Assembly: GCA_016787525.1 (NCBI GenBank)
Contig: JAEUUP010000026.1
Span: 88,489-152,488, forward strand
Reading direction: 5' to 3'
From: Saprospiraceae bacterium
Lineage (GTDB): Bacteria; Bacteroidota; Bacteroidia; Chitinophagales; Saprospiraceae
DNA length: 64,000 nt
Each line of letters opens with the position of its first letter. The stretch's first letter is position 1. The position numbers and the translations under genes are program-made. The notes beneath the pieces were generated by a model, which worked only from the letters and a program-made list of their open reading frames with translations, searched no databases and was not told where the DNA came from. Shown in pieces: positions 15,979 through 23,469 of this stretch.

Positions 15979-17262
15979 ATGTTGCAGTTAGCTTTTTTCA
16001 GAGAACAAAAAGACCGTGTTGTAACTGGTCTGAAAAAAAGAAATTGGGCAGATGATGCCATCGAAAACACTGTCAATACGGTGTTAAGTTTAGACGACAA
16101 ACGCCGTTCGACTCAAACCGAGTTAGACGCAACTTTGGCAGAAGGCAAAGTTTTGTCCAAAAAAATTGGCGATTTGATGAAGTCGGGCAATCATACTGAG
16201 GGGGCCGCCTTGAAAGCTAAAGTGGCTGAACTCAAAGAAAAATCGCAAACGCTCGAAACGCAATTGGATGAAGCCATAAAATCTTTAGACGATTTACTCT
16301 TGTCTATGCCCAATTTGCCGCACGATACTGTGCCTTTTGGCAAAAGTGCCGATGACAATGAAGTGTGGTTCATAGCGCAAGACCAATTGCCCGAATTGTC
16401 GGCTGATGCGTTGCCGCATTGGGAAGTGTCTCACAAATACCCTGTGTTCGACCTTGAGTTAGGCGTGAAACTCACGGGCGGTGGTTTCCCTGTGTTCAGA
16501 GGTAAAGGTGCGAAGCTGGTACGTGCCTTGATTCAGTTTTTCCTCGATGAAGCAGCTGCTGCAGGTTACGAAGAAATCGTACCACCCTTGATGGTCAATG
16601 AAGCATCTGCTCGTGGCACAGGTCAGATACCCGACAAAGAAGGGCAGATGTACTATATCACAGCCGACGACCTCTACATGATTCCGACAGCCGAAGTGCC
16701 TGTGACTAATATCTTGCGCGATGTGATTTTGAGTGAAAAGGATTTTCCAATTCGTTATTGCGCGTACTCACAGTGTTTCCGTCGCGAGGCAGGTAGCTAT
16801 GGCGCACATGTCCGTGGTTTGAATCGCGTTCATCAGTTCGACAAGGTAGAAATTGTGCAGTTCACACATCCAGAAAAAAGCTACGAGGCTTTATTAGATA
16901 TGGTCGAACATGTCAAAGGTTTGATGTCAAAATTGGAATTACCGTACCGCATTCTAAAATTGTGTGGTGGCGACATGGGCAACGCTTCAGCCATGACTTT
17001 CGACTTTGAAGCATGGTCAGCTGCGCAAAAACGGTGGTTAGAAGTCAGTTCTGTGTCAAACTTTGAGACATTCCAAGCCAATCGCATGAAATGCCGCTAC
17101 CGTGATGCCAATGGCAAAACACAATTGGTGCATACTTTGAATGGTTCGGCTTTGGCTTTGCCACGTATCATTGCGGCTTTGTTGGAAAACAATCAGACTA
17201 CTGAGGGGGTGCGTATTCCGAAAGCCCTTATACCTTACACTAAGTTTGAGATATTGGATTGA
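15979..17262 (+). CDS. serS: Seryl-tRNA synthetase
   Basis: A class II aminoacyl-tRNA synthetase, 427 residues. The N-terminal long coiled-coil arm (about 25-110) grips the tRNA-Ser long variable arm. The catalytic core shows motif 2 (CFRREAGSYG, followed by RGLNRVHQF) and motif 3 (NGSALALPRIIAALLE). Two repeat copies lie inside. At 16194 one encodes HTEGAA within the arm. At 17199 one encodes TTEGVRIP exactly where the family has its Q-x-x-x-G-x-x-x-P loop near the C-terminus, so the repeat is accommodated without breaking the consensus. The gene ends in a terminator built of two opposed repeat copies. Confidence 0.96.
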   Translation: MLQLAFFREQKDRVVTGLKKRNWADDAIENTVNTVLSLDDKRRSTQTELDATLAEGKVLSKKIGDLMKSGNHTEGAALKAKVAELKEKSQTLETQLDEAIKSLDDLLLSMPNLPHDTVPFGKSADDNEVWFIAQDQLPELSADALPHWEVSHKYPVFDLELGVKLTGGGFPVFRGKGAKLVRALIQFFLDEAAAAGYEEIVPPLMVNEASARGTGQIPDKEGQMYYITADDLYMIPTAEVPVTNILRDVILSEKDFPIRYCAYSQCFRREAGSYGAHVRGLNRVHQFDKVEIVQFTHPEKSYEALLDMVEHVKGLMSKLELPYRILKLCGGDMGNASAMTFDFEAWSAAQKRWLEVSSVSNFETFQANRMKCRYRDANGKTQLVHTLNGSALALPRIIAALLENNQTTEGVRIPKALIPYTKFEILD

Positions 17263-17273
17263 TGTTATGTATG

Positions 17274-17320
17274 ATATACTGAGGGGTGTTCTGGCTTGGT
17301 CAGAACACCCCTCAGTATAT
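17274..17320. terminator. Bidirectional terminator hairpin built from two repeat copies
   Basis: ATATACTGAGGGGTGTTCTG (17274-17293) is perfectly complementary to 17301-17320 around a 7-nt loop. Each arm holds one TACTGAGGGG copy. It lies between the convergent serS and YciI-like genes, 12 bp after the serS stop. Confidence 0.8.
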
Positions 17321-17371
17321 CTACCATTTTAGCATGTTTAGGTTCTATTTTATGCAAAAAAACTCAGACCA

Positions 17372-17749
17372 TCACCGCGACACAGCCACTTGGTACGGGA
17401 ACAATTCACCCGTCATCACACCTGCTTTTACGGCGGGGTCTTCGGTGAGGTATGTTTTAGCTTCTGCTTCGGTTTTAGCTTCAAAAACTAAAATCCCAAA
17501 AGTGGTTTTCAAATCTGTTTGAGTACGTCCTGCTAAAATCAACTTCCCTTCTTCTTTCATTTTCAAATACCGTTTGAAATGTGCCGAAACCGCTGCTTCT
17601 GCATCCTTGTCCCAATTTTTTTCTTCTTGATACTGAGGGGTCACTTTCAATAGGATGAGCCACTGTTTGATGGCAGTAGAGTCCGATTTTTGAGCGTAAA
17701 GACTAAAAAAAGCCCACATAAGGCAGGTTGTCAAATAATACTTTTTCAT
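17372..17749 (-). CDS. Exported YciI-like protein
   Basis: 125 residues from ATG 17749; an ATG at 17758 is also possible but a start at MKKYYL gives a standard signal peptide (cut near LYAQ). After it comes a YciI-type ferredoxin-like fold of about 100 residues: a WLILLKVTPQY strand, a helix ending HFKRYLKMKEEGKL, the 'GR' turn in LAGRTQ, and FEAKTEAEAKTYLTEDPAVKAG. YciI-like proteins are small dimers, mostly of unknown function; a conserved His (in SAHFKRYL) and an acidic residue form a possible active site. Export to the periplasm is less usual for the family. The repeat at 17631 encodes TPQYQ. Confidence 0.75.
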   Translation of the reverse strand: MKKYYLTTCLMWAFFSLYAQKSDSTAIKQWLILLKVTPQYQEEKNWDKDAEAAVSAHFKRYLKMKEEGKLILAGRTQTDLKTTFGILVFEAKTEAEAKTYLTEDPAVKAGVMTGELFPYQVAVSR

Positions 17750-17800
17750 GCGCAACAAAGTTTTTTTAGAAACAGTTTTAAAACTTAAAATGATAGTTAC

Positions 17801-17840
17801 TGACTGTTTTTCTGCAAGCAGAAAAAAGCGTACAAAGAAG
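17801..17840 (+). repeat. GACTGTTTT-hairpin-AAAAAGYGTAC repeat, copy 1
   Basis: TGACTGTTTTTCTGCAAGC continuing to AGAAAAAAGCGTAC. The flanks match those at 19473-19515 while the small hairpin differs (CTGCAAGCAG here, GCCTTTGGC there). Confidence 0.45.
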
Positions 17841-17849
17841 ATTTTTTAT

Positions 17850-17901
17850 AGAGGGCATGTCAGTTTTGCCTCGTTAATGAGGCAAAACTGACATGCCCTC
17901 T
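17850..17901. repeat. Perfect 23-bp inverted repeat
   Basis: Arms 17850-17872 and 17879-17901 (beginning AGAGGGCATGTCAG) with a 6-nt loop GTTAAT. The nearest genes start rather than end here, so a terminator role is doubtful. Confidence 0.8.
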
Positions 17902-18006
17902 GAAAGAATTCTTTTTATAGCACGCATTTCGAGCGCAGCGAGAAACAGTGAGCGGTAAGTTTTAAAACAGTTTTTTAAAATGACGAAAATGCTTTCTTAT
18001 CAAAGC

Positions 18007-18083
18007 AATACTTCAGTAGTTTTTTAAGCGTAAATAACGCTGCCTTCGCCGCCGTTTTTCAACTAAATAATTACCGAAGTATT
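18007..18083 (+). repeat. Nested-palindrome element, copy C (short, 77 bp)
   Basis: Both outer ends are present (AATACTTCAGTAGTTTTTTA and its counterpart ending ACCGAAGTATT) and both flank types meet in one small hairpin. The central long stem is missing, so this is an internally deleted form or a minimal form. Confidence 0.8.
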
Positions 18084-18202
18084 GCAAATGCAAAGCTATC
18101 GCATTTATTATCAAATGTAAAAGTATTTTTATTGGGACAAATTTTCCAATTGCACCATGTCAATACCAGAATTACACTGTTTCTTTATGCTCAAAAAATA
18201 AT

Positions 18203-19357
18203 ATGAGTATTGAGGCAAAATTTGATTTGATTATCGTTGGAGCTGGGCCCGCAGGTGCAACGTGTGCGCTGCACTTGCGGCAGTCAAACTTACGCATATT
18301 ATTGATAGACAAAGCTACCTTTCCACGTACAAAAATATGTGGTGATGCGGTTGTCGGGCGTTCTATTAAAACGCTTTTTGCTGTTTGCCCTGAGTTAGTT
18401 GAATCTTTTAGAGAGTTTCAGGACAAAACACGCATCAACCAAACGCGATTGTATATGAACAACCGTAAACCCGTTGATATTCACTGGGTCAATGAAGCCT
18501 ACTGCTGTACTCGCTTTGATTTTGACAATATTTTGATCCGTGCAGTCAAAGAATATGCGCCCAATGTTACGGTTTTAGAAGGTTTTGCAGTTGATACGGT
18601 CGAAAATACTGAGGGGGGTATGCGTTTAGGTCATCAAGCCAAACAGCAGTTTTTTTCTGCTCCATTGGTGGTAGGTTGTGATGGGGCACAATCCATACTA
18701 TCAAAAAAATTAACGGATACAAAAATGAGTCATAAAGATCATGCAGGAGCTGTGCGGACTTATTTTAAAGGCGTAAAAGGGCTGTGTATGAATCGAACAG
18801 AGGTTTTTATCGCCAAAAAATTCTCTCCAGGCTATTTGTGGGTTTTTCCGCTTTCGGAAGATACGGCGAATGTGGGTTTTGGTATGTTGACGCAAAAAAT
18901 ATCGCAAAAACGTATCAATCTGCGCGAATCCATGTTTCAATTCATCGAGGAGTCGCCCATACTGAGGGAGCGTTTCGACAACAGCGAACAATTGGGCAAG
19001 GTTGAGGGCTTTGGCTTGCCTTTAGGTTCGCGCCGTGTGCAAATTTCGGGGACTCATTTTCTATTGGCTGGTGATGCGGCAGCAATGATTGACCCTGCTT
19101 CGGGCGACGGCATCAGCAATGCAATTGTGAGTGGCAAAATAGCTGCTGAAACGGTTTTAAGAGCCTTTCAAGTGGGCAATTTCTCAGCTTCTTTTTTGAA
19201 ACAGTACGATGAACAAGTGTTCAAGATGTTGGGCAAAGAACTTTGGCAGAGTACCTTGCTTTTGCGTACCTCTATTGCCGCCCCTTTTATCCTAGATGTG
19301 AGCGCTGCTCTGATGACTTTTGCGCCCATCAATCGTTTAGTAAAGAAAATATTGTAG
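18203..19357 (+). CDS. Geranylgeranyl-reductase-type FAD-dependent oxidoreductase
   Basis: 384 residues with a Rossmann FAD site at the N-terminus (IVGAGPAGATCALHL), the family's substrate-side RTKICGDAV segment (Cys/Gly loop), VVGCDGAQS in the middle and LLAGDAAAMIDPASGDGISNA for the FAD pyrophosphate near 290-310. Members reduce prenyl chains of quinones, lipids or pigments, or halogenate or hydroxylate aromatic compounds; the substrate cannot be fixed from sequence and no isoprenoid gene is adjacent. The repeat at 18607 encodes NTEGG and a near match at 18960 encodes LRE. It appears to be a single-gene unit. Confidence 0.8.
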   Translation: MSIEAKFDLIIVGAGPAGATCALHLRQSNLRILLIDKATFPRTKICGDAVVGRSIKTLFAVCPELVESFREFQDKTRINQTRLYMNNRKPVDIHWVNEAYCCTRFDFDNILIRAVKEYAPNVTVLEGFAVDTVENTEGGMRLGHQAKQQFFSAPLVVGCDGAQSILSKKLTDTKMSHKDHAGAVRTYFKGVKGLCMNRTEVFIAKKFSPGYLWVFPLSEDTANVGFGMLTQKISQKRINLRESMFQFIEESPILRERFDNSEQLGKVEGFGLPLGSRRVQISGTHFLLAGDAAAMIDPASGDGISNAIVSGKIAAETVLRAFQVGNFSASFLKQYDEQVFKMLGKELWQSTLLLRTSIAAPFILDVSAALMTFAPINRLVKKIL

Positions 19358-19585
19358 GATATTAGACCTAAAGAATCATATCATATTGCTGTTTATTGAC
19401 TTCACCCACAAGGTCAGCACTTAAAATTACTATACGAGGGGTGAGCATAATCCAAATCTACTAAAACAGGTATAGACTGTTTTGCCTTTGGCAAAAAGTG
19501 TACTTTGAAAAGGTTTTTTTGTTGATGACTAAGTTAAAATTTGTTTTACTTTTGCCGCCAGTTTTTACAAACAGAAAAAAAGACA
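19358..19585. promoter_or_regulatory. kup upstream region with promoter and repeat copy 2
   Basis: 19473-19515 is the second copy of the GACTGTTTT-hairpin-AAAAAGTGTAC repeat. TTG (19522-19524), a 22-bp spacer and TACTTTTG (19547-19554) form a promoter with the predicted RNA start near 19560, which rules out the in-frame ATG at 19541. Confidence 0.55.
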
Positions 19586-21556
19586 ATGGCTTCTCCTAAA
19601 GAAGGTCGAAAACTGAGTGCCGCAGGGCTTTTGATAGCACTCGGCTTCATTTTTGGGGATATTGGTACTTCGCCCCTATACGTTCTCAAAGCCGTCATCG
19701 GCAATGACACGGTCTCTCCCGAACTCATCTACGGCGGTTTATCCTGCATTTTTTGGACTTTACTGTTCATCACTTCCTTCAAATATGTGTATTTGGCACT
19801 CAAAGCGGACAATCGCGGCGAGGGTGGCATATTTGCTTTGTATGCACGGGTGCGTCGCTATCGCGCTCGGTGGGCGATTTTCCCCGCTATGATTGGTTGC
19901 GCTACTTTGATGGCAGATGGCTTTTTGACTCCTGCTATCAGTGTGTCGGCGGCGGTCGAAGGAGCTTTGCGCACCTATCCTGATTTGAAAACGACACCTA
20001 TCGTTGTGGGCATTCTCATTGGCATTTTTGTGTGGCAACAATTTGGCGCACAACTATTAGCTAAATGGTTTGGCTATGTCATGCTTGTCTGGTTTTGTGT
20101 GATAGGTGGCTTGGGCTTGGGCGAAGTAATAAAGACCCCCTCAGTATTACAGGCTTTGAATCCTGCTTATGCCGTCAATTTCGTGATGCACTACAAAAGT
20201 TCCGTCACAGGTATGTCGGGATTTTGGCTTTTAGGCGCGGTCTTTCTCTGTACAACAGGTTGCGAAGCTTTGTATTCTGATTTAGGTCGTTGTGGCAAGC
20301 GAAATGTGCGTTGGGCTTGGGCTATTGTTTTGCCTTGTTTGATGCTCAATTATCTAGGACAGGGGGCTTGGGTGCTGCAATTTGAAGGTCAGAAGCTACC
20401 TGAAACCGTATCGCACGCTGGCGTTTTCTTTGCCATGTTACCTGAGAAGTGGGTGACTTTCATGGTGGTTTTATCCGTCATTGTCGCGGTCATTGTGAGC
20501 GAAGCCTTGATTGCAGGCGTTTTCACTATGATTAATGAAGCCATAAAGTTGAAACTGTGGTTCAATATGAAGATAAATTACCCTTCCCAAATGCGTGGGC
20601 AAGTTTATCTGCCATTGATAAATTGGTTTCTACTGGCGGGCTGTTTGTTAACGGTTTTGATTTTTAAAAAATCATCGAATATGGAGGAAGCCTATGGTTT
20701 GGCAATTGTGATTGACATGATTATGACTTCTTCACTGTTGTTGCATTTCGTACACATGCGCAATCAGTCGTTGCGGCGAGCCATTCTGTTGGGATTGGTA
20801 TTTGGTGGTTTTGAAATCATGTTTTTGGTTGCCAATCTTCACAAATTAGCCTTAGGTGGTTGGTACACTTTAGGTGTGGCATCATTAATTTTCTTCGGTG
20901 TTTTTGTATATTGGCGTGGACAACGTATTCGTAAAAAACACGCCAATTTTGTCCCCGTTGACACATTTGCGCCCATCTTGAAAGATGTAATGGCGGATAA
21001 AACCATCCCACGAACAGCGACTAATTTGGTTTATATGACCATGTCGGACGATGCCACTAAGATAGATTCCAATATTTTATACTCCATTTTTAAGAAAAAA
21101 CCCAAACGCGCAGATATTTATTGGTTTGTACACGTCACGATTACCGATACGCCCTTTGCCCAAAAACAAGCCATTCACCCCATCATCAAAGGCAAAGTGT
21201 ATTTTGTAAATCTACGATTTGGTTTCAAAGTAGAGCATAAAATCAATCGCGTATTCAAAGAAATCGTGCAAAAAATGCAAGCTGAGGGTGAAATTGACGT
21301 ACAAAGTCACTACCCAAGTTTGCGTCGCCATGATATTCCTGCTGACTTTAAGTTTATTCTGCTCAATAGCCGTGTTTCTGCCGACGATGCCTTATCTCCA
21401 TTCGAGCAGTTTATTGTCCGTTCTTATCGGCTCTTGAAAAAAATAGCCGTGCCTCCTGCCGTTGATTTCGGCTTAGAAGGTGGCAATTTTGAAGTGGAAA
21501 CCGTACCAATCAATGTAGCCCCCCCTCAGTCTATTGAACTTGACAGGCTATTTTGA
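19586..21556 (+). CDS. kup: KUP/HAK/KT-family potassium transporter
   Basis: A K+/H+ symporter of the inner membrane, about 656 residues with some 12 membrane segments and a C-terminal cytoplasmic domain of about 200 residues. The signature at the first segment, FGDIGTSPLYVLKA, and the following GGLSCIFWTLLFITSFKYV are diagnostic, as is NRGEGGIFALYA. The start at 19586 (MASPKEGRK) follows from the promoter position. Repeat copies: 20137 (KTPSVLQ, loop between membrane segments) and 21522 (APPQSIE, near the C-terminus). The DUF4249 gene follows after about 100 bp on the same strand but is probably separate in function. Confidence 0.95.
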   Translation: MASPKEGRKLSAAGLLIALGFIFGDIGTSPLYVLKAVIGNDTVSPELIYGGLSCIFWTLLFITSFKYVYLALKADNRGEGGIFALYARVRRYRARWAIFPAMIGCATLMADGFLTPAISVSAAVEGALRTYPDLKTTPIVVGILIGIFVWQQFGAQLLAKWFGYVMLVWFCVIGGLGLGEVIKTPSVLQALNPAYAVNFVMHYKSSVTGMSGFWLLGAVFLCTTGCEALYSDLGRCGKRNVRWAWAIVLPCLMLNYLGQGAWVLQFEGQKLPETVSHAGVFFAMLPEKWVTFMVVLSVIVAVIVSEALIAGVFTMINEAIKLKLWFNMKINYPSQMRGQVYLPLINWFLLAGCLLTVLIFKKSSNMEEAYGLAIVIDMIMTSSLLLHFVHMRNQSLRRAILLGLVFGGFEIMFLVANLHKLALGGWYTLGVASLIFFGVFVYWRGQRIRKKHANFVPVDTFAPILKDVMADKTIPRTATNLVYMTMSDDATKIDSNILYSIFKKKPKRADIYWFVHVTITDTPFAQKQAIHPIIKGKVYFVNLRFGFKVEHKINRVFKEIVQKMQAEGEIDVQSHYPSLRRHDIPADFKFILLNSRVSADDALSPFEQFIVRSYRLLKKIAVPPAVDFGLEGGNFEVETVPINVAPPQSIELDRLF

Positions 21557-21658
21557 CGTTATAGTTACAGGTTCTTTTAAGGTCATAAAACCTTAAAAGT
21601 GGTATAATGACTACACAAGAACCAATGACTATTTGGCAATAAATTTTTTTAAAACACG

Positions 21659-22597
21659 ATGAGTATCAAACAATTATCCATTACTCTTCTTTTTTGCTTA
21701 GGCTTTTTAGCTTGTGAAAAAGAATTTGTACCAAAATTACCAACTGTTGAAGACGATATTGTCGTCGAAGGTTATATCGAAGCGGGACAAAATGCGTCAC
21801 CCTCCTATGTCATTTTGACTAAAAGTTTACCGTTTTTCAAAGAATTGACGAATTTTAATAACGTTTTTGTGGAAGGTGCAGAAATTTGGGTCTCCAATGG
21901 CACAGACAGTACCCGCCTTCAGGAATTTTGTTGGAAAAACTTGACCCCCTCAGTAAAACAGCAAGCGGGTGCGTTGTTTGGCATCAACCCCGATAGTGTC
22001 TCCGCTGATTTTAATTTTTGTGTGTATATTGATTTCGCTCAAAGGATTAAAGGTGAAATCGGCAAAGCCTATACACTGCGCATTAAAACCAAAGAAGGGA
22101 AAATATTAACAGCCAAAACCACTATTCCGCGTGCTGTTAAAATTGACACTATTGAATTTATAAAACCACCTGGCAATAATCAAAATGATACGATGGCTCA
22201 AGCTCGCGCTACGGTGACAGACCCCAAAGGCGTTGATTATTATCGCTATTTCACATCTATCAACAACAGTGCTTACATCGCAGGAGCGAACTCTATCACC
22301 GACGATGCTTTTTTTGATGGTTTAGTGACGAAATTCAATCTATTGAAGAGCGAACCAAGAGGTGGCAGCGTTGACCCAGACAATTTTGGTCTATTCCGTC
22401 GAGGCGATACAGTGTCCATAAAATTTGCGATGATAGACAAAGCGCATTTCGATTTTTGGTCAACACTAGAGTTCAATGCCAACAACGGCGGTCCTTTTGC
22501 TTCCTATACGCGTGTCAAGCACAATATTTCAGGAGGTTTGGGTATTTGGGGTGGCTCAGCGATAAGTTTTTATGATGTTATTGTCCCTAAAAAATAA
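21659..22597 (+). CDS. DUF4249 lipoprotein
   Basis: 312 residues. The signal peptide ends in a lipobox (GFLACEKEF, Cys20), so this is a lipoprotein, probably of the outer membrane. DUF4249 proteins are found in Bacteroidetes, often beside TonB-dependent receptors; here none is adjacent. The early pattern 'IVVEGYIEAGQNASPSYVILTKSLPFF' (residues about 36-62) is the family's first conserved block, followed by beta-rich segments. No catalytic motif is visible and the molecular role is unknown. The repeat at 21946 encodes LTPSVKQ. A strong terminator follows at 22597. Confidence 0.75.
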   Translation: MSIKQLSITLLFCLGFLACEKEFVPKLPTVEDDIVVEGYIEAGQNASPSYVILTKSLPFFKELTNFNNVFVEGAEIWVSNGTDSTRLQEFCWKNLTPSVKQQAGALFGINPDSVSADFNFCVYIDFAQRIKGEIGKAYTLRIKTKEGKILTAKTTIPRAVKIDTIEFIKPPGNNQNDTMAQARATVTDPKGVDYYRYFTSINNSAYIAGANSITDDAFFDGLVTKFNLLKSEPRGGSVDPDNFGLFRRGDTVSIKFAMIDKAHFDFWSTLEFNANNGGPFASYTRVKHNISGGLGIWGGSAISFYDVIVPKK

Positions 22598-22640
22598 AAA
22601 AATCTTGAAATACCATGATTGCGGTATTTCAAGATTTTTT
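22597..22640. terminator. Strong bidirectional terminator
   Basis: AAAAAATCTTGAAATACC (22597-22614) is perfectly complementary to 22623-22640; A-run and T-run at the two ends. It starts at the stop codon of the DUF4249 gene. Confidence 0.9.
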
Positions 22641-22649
22641 AATACTTGC

Positions 22650-22832
22650 TATATTTGTCAGTAGAAATAGAAGCGTTCCAAAATCAACAGAACAATTATA
22701 ATCTTGTGAACGACTGACAATCTGCTCTTAAATCCTAAAAGTTAGCCAAATGTTAAACCATTAAGCCTTAAACCAATTAGGGCAACTATTTTAACATCCC
22801 GAACTTTTCTCTAAAAGAGTTCGGGATTTTTT
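22650..22832 (+). ncRNA. Candidate small RNA gene (promoter, about 170 nt, terminator, no ORF)
   Basis: TATATTTG (22650-22657) is an exact TAnnTTTG box, with a TTTC 19 bp before it. The region from about 22664 has no reading frame of note and ends in a terminator (TCCCGAACTTTT...GAGTTCGGGA then TTTTTT, 22797-22832). It is isolated from the upstream gene by its own strong terminator. I do not recognise 6S, tmRNA, RNase P or SRP RNA in it. The same terminator could instead serve only the minus-strand neighbour. Confidence 0.4.
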
Positions 22833-22835
22833 ATG

Positions 22836-23297
22836 CTATTGCTCATTTGTTGGTGCAACCTGATTCACAAGTCGTTGAATATCATTGGTCAAACTTTCCA
22901 TTTGCCGTGCCATATCGCTGTACTTTTTCACTTTGTCAGCTGATTTCTGAAAACCCGTGTCAGTTGCAGGTGCAGCATCTATTTCACGTTGTAAAGCGGC
23001 TTTACGGCGTTCCAAAGCGGCAATTTCTTGATTCAGTAATGTGTTTTTGGTATCACCTGCATGGTTTTTCAAACGTTCCAACACGCCTTGCATTTTGTCT
23101 AAAGCCGCATCATATTTGCCTGCGTCAAATTTATCTTTTTCTGCTCTGGCTAAATCACGCACTTCTGTAAATACATTACCAACGCCCTTAAAAATGCGTT
23201 TTGATTGCTCTTTTTCCGTATCGTTACCAAAAAATCGGTTGTAAACGACGATACAAATCAGGGCAACAAAAGCTAATTTCAGCAAACTTCTTATCAT
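22836..23297 (-). CDS. Small membrane-anchored coiled-coil protein, unknown
   Basis: 153 residues. One N-terminal hydrophobic segment (residues 3-20, LLKLAFVALICIVVYNRFF) anchors it, and the rest is predicted helical and charged with heptad-like spacing (MQGVLERLKNHAGDTKNTLLNQEIAALERR), so it is likely a coiled coil in the periplasm. I recognise no family. A CAAAAATA box (minus-strand TATTTTTG) at 23341-23348 lies about 45 bp upstream and suits a promoter. Confidence 0.55.
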   Translation of the reverse strand: MIRSLLKLAFVALICIVVYNRFFGNDTEKEQSKRIFKGVGNVFTEVRDLARAEKDKFDAGKYDAALDKMQGVLERLKNHAGDTKNTLLNQEIAALERRKAALQREIDAAPATDTGFQKSADKVKKYSDMARQMESLTNDIQRLVNQVAPTNEQ

Positions 23298-23340
23298 CTT
23301 GAATCGGTGTTTTTTTAATGATATGATGAGATATTTTTTA

Positions 23341-23348
23341 CAAAAATA
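23341..23348 (-). promoter_or_regulatory. Candidate -7 box (TATTTTTG on minus strand)
   Basis: Upstream of the 153-residue coiled-coil protein gene. Confidence 0.4.
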
Positions 23349-23429
23349 ACCTTTTTCAAGGCATTTTATTATTCAATGGCAGCAAAAAAAGAGCCAGTTT
23401 TTGATGATACTCAAAAGAGTTATCACAAA

Positions 23430-23459
23430 AAAAGCTACCTCTTTGATGATGTAGCTTTT
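23430..23459 (-). terminator. Hairpin terminator after the HhH protein gene
   Basis: AAAAGCTAC and GTAGCTTTT (23430-23438 / 23451-23459), with an A-run on the plus strand that is a T-run for minus-strand transcripts. Confidence 0.65.
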
Positions 23460-23469
23460 ACTGTATAAT

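Larger units (their letters stand above)
17750..18202. other. Gene-free gap with hairpins and a short nested-palindrome element
   Basis: About 450 bp between divergent genes. It contains a repeat shared with 19473 (17801-17840), a perfect 23-bp hairpin (17850-17901) and the short element copy C (18007-18083). No ORF is credible. Confidence 0.6.
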
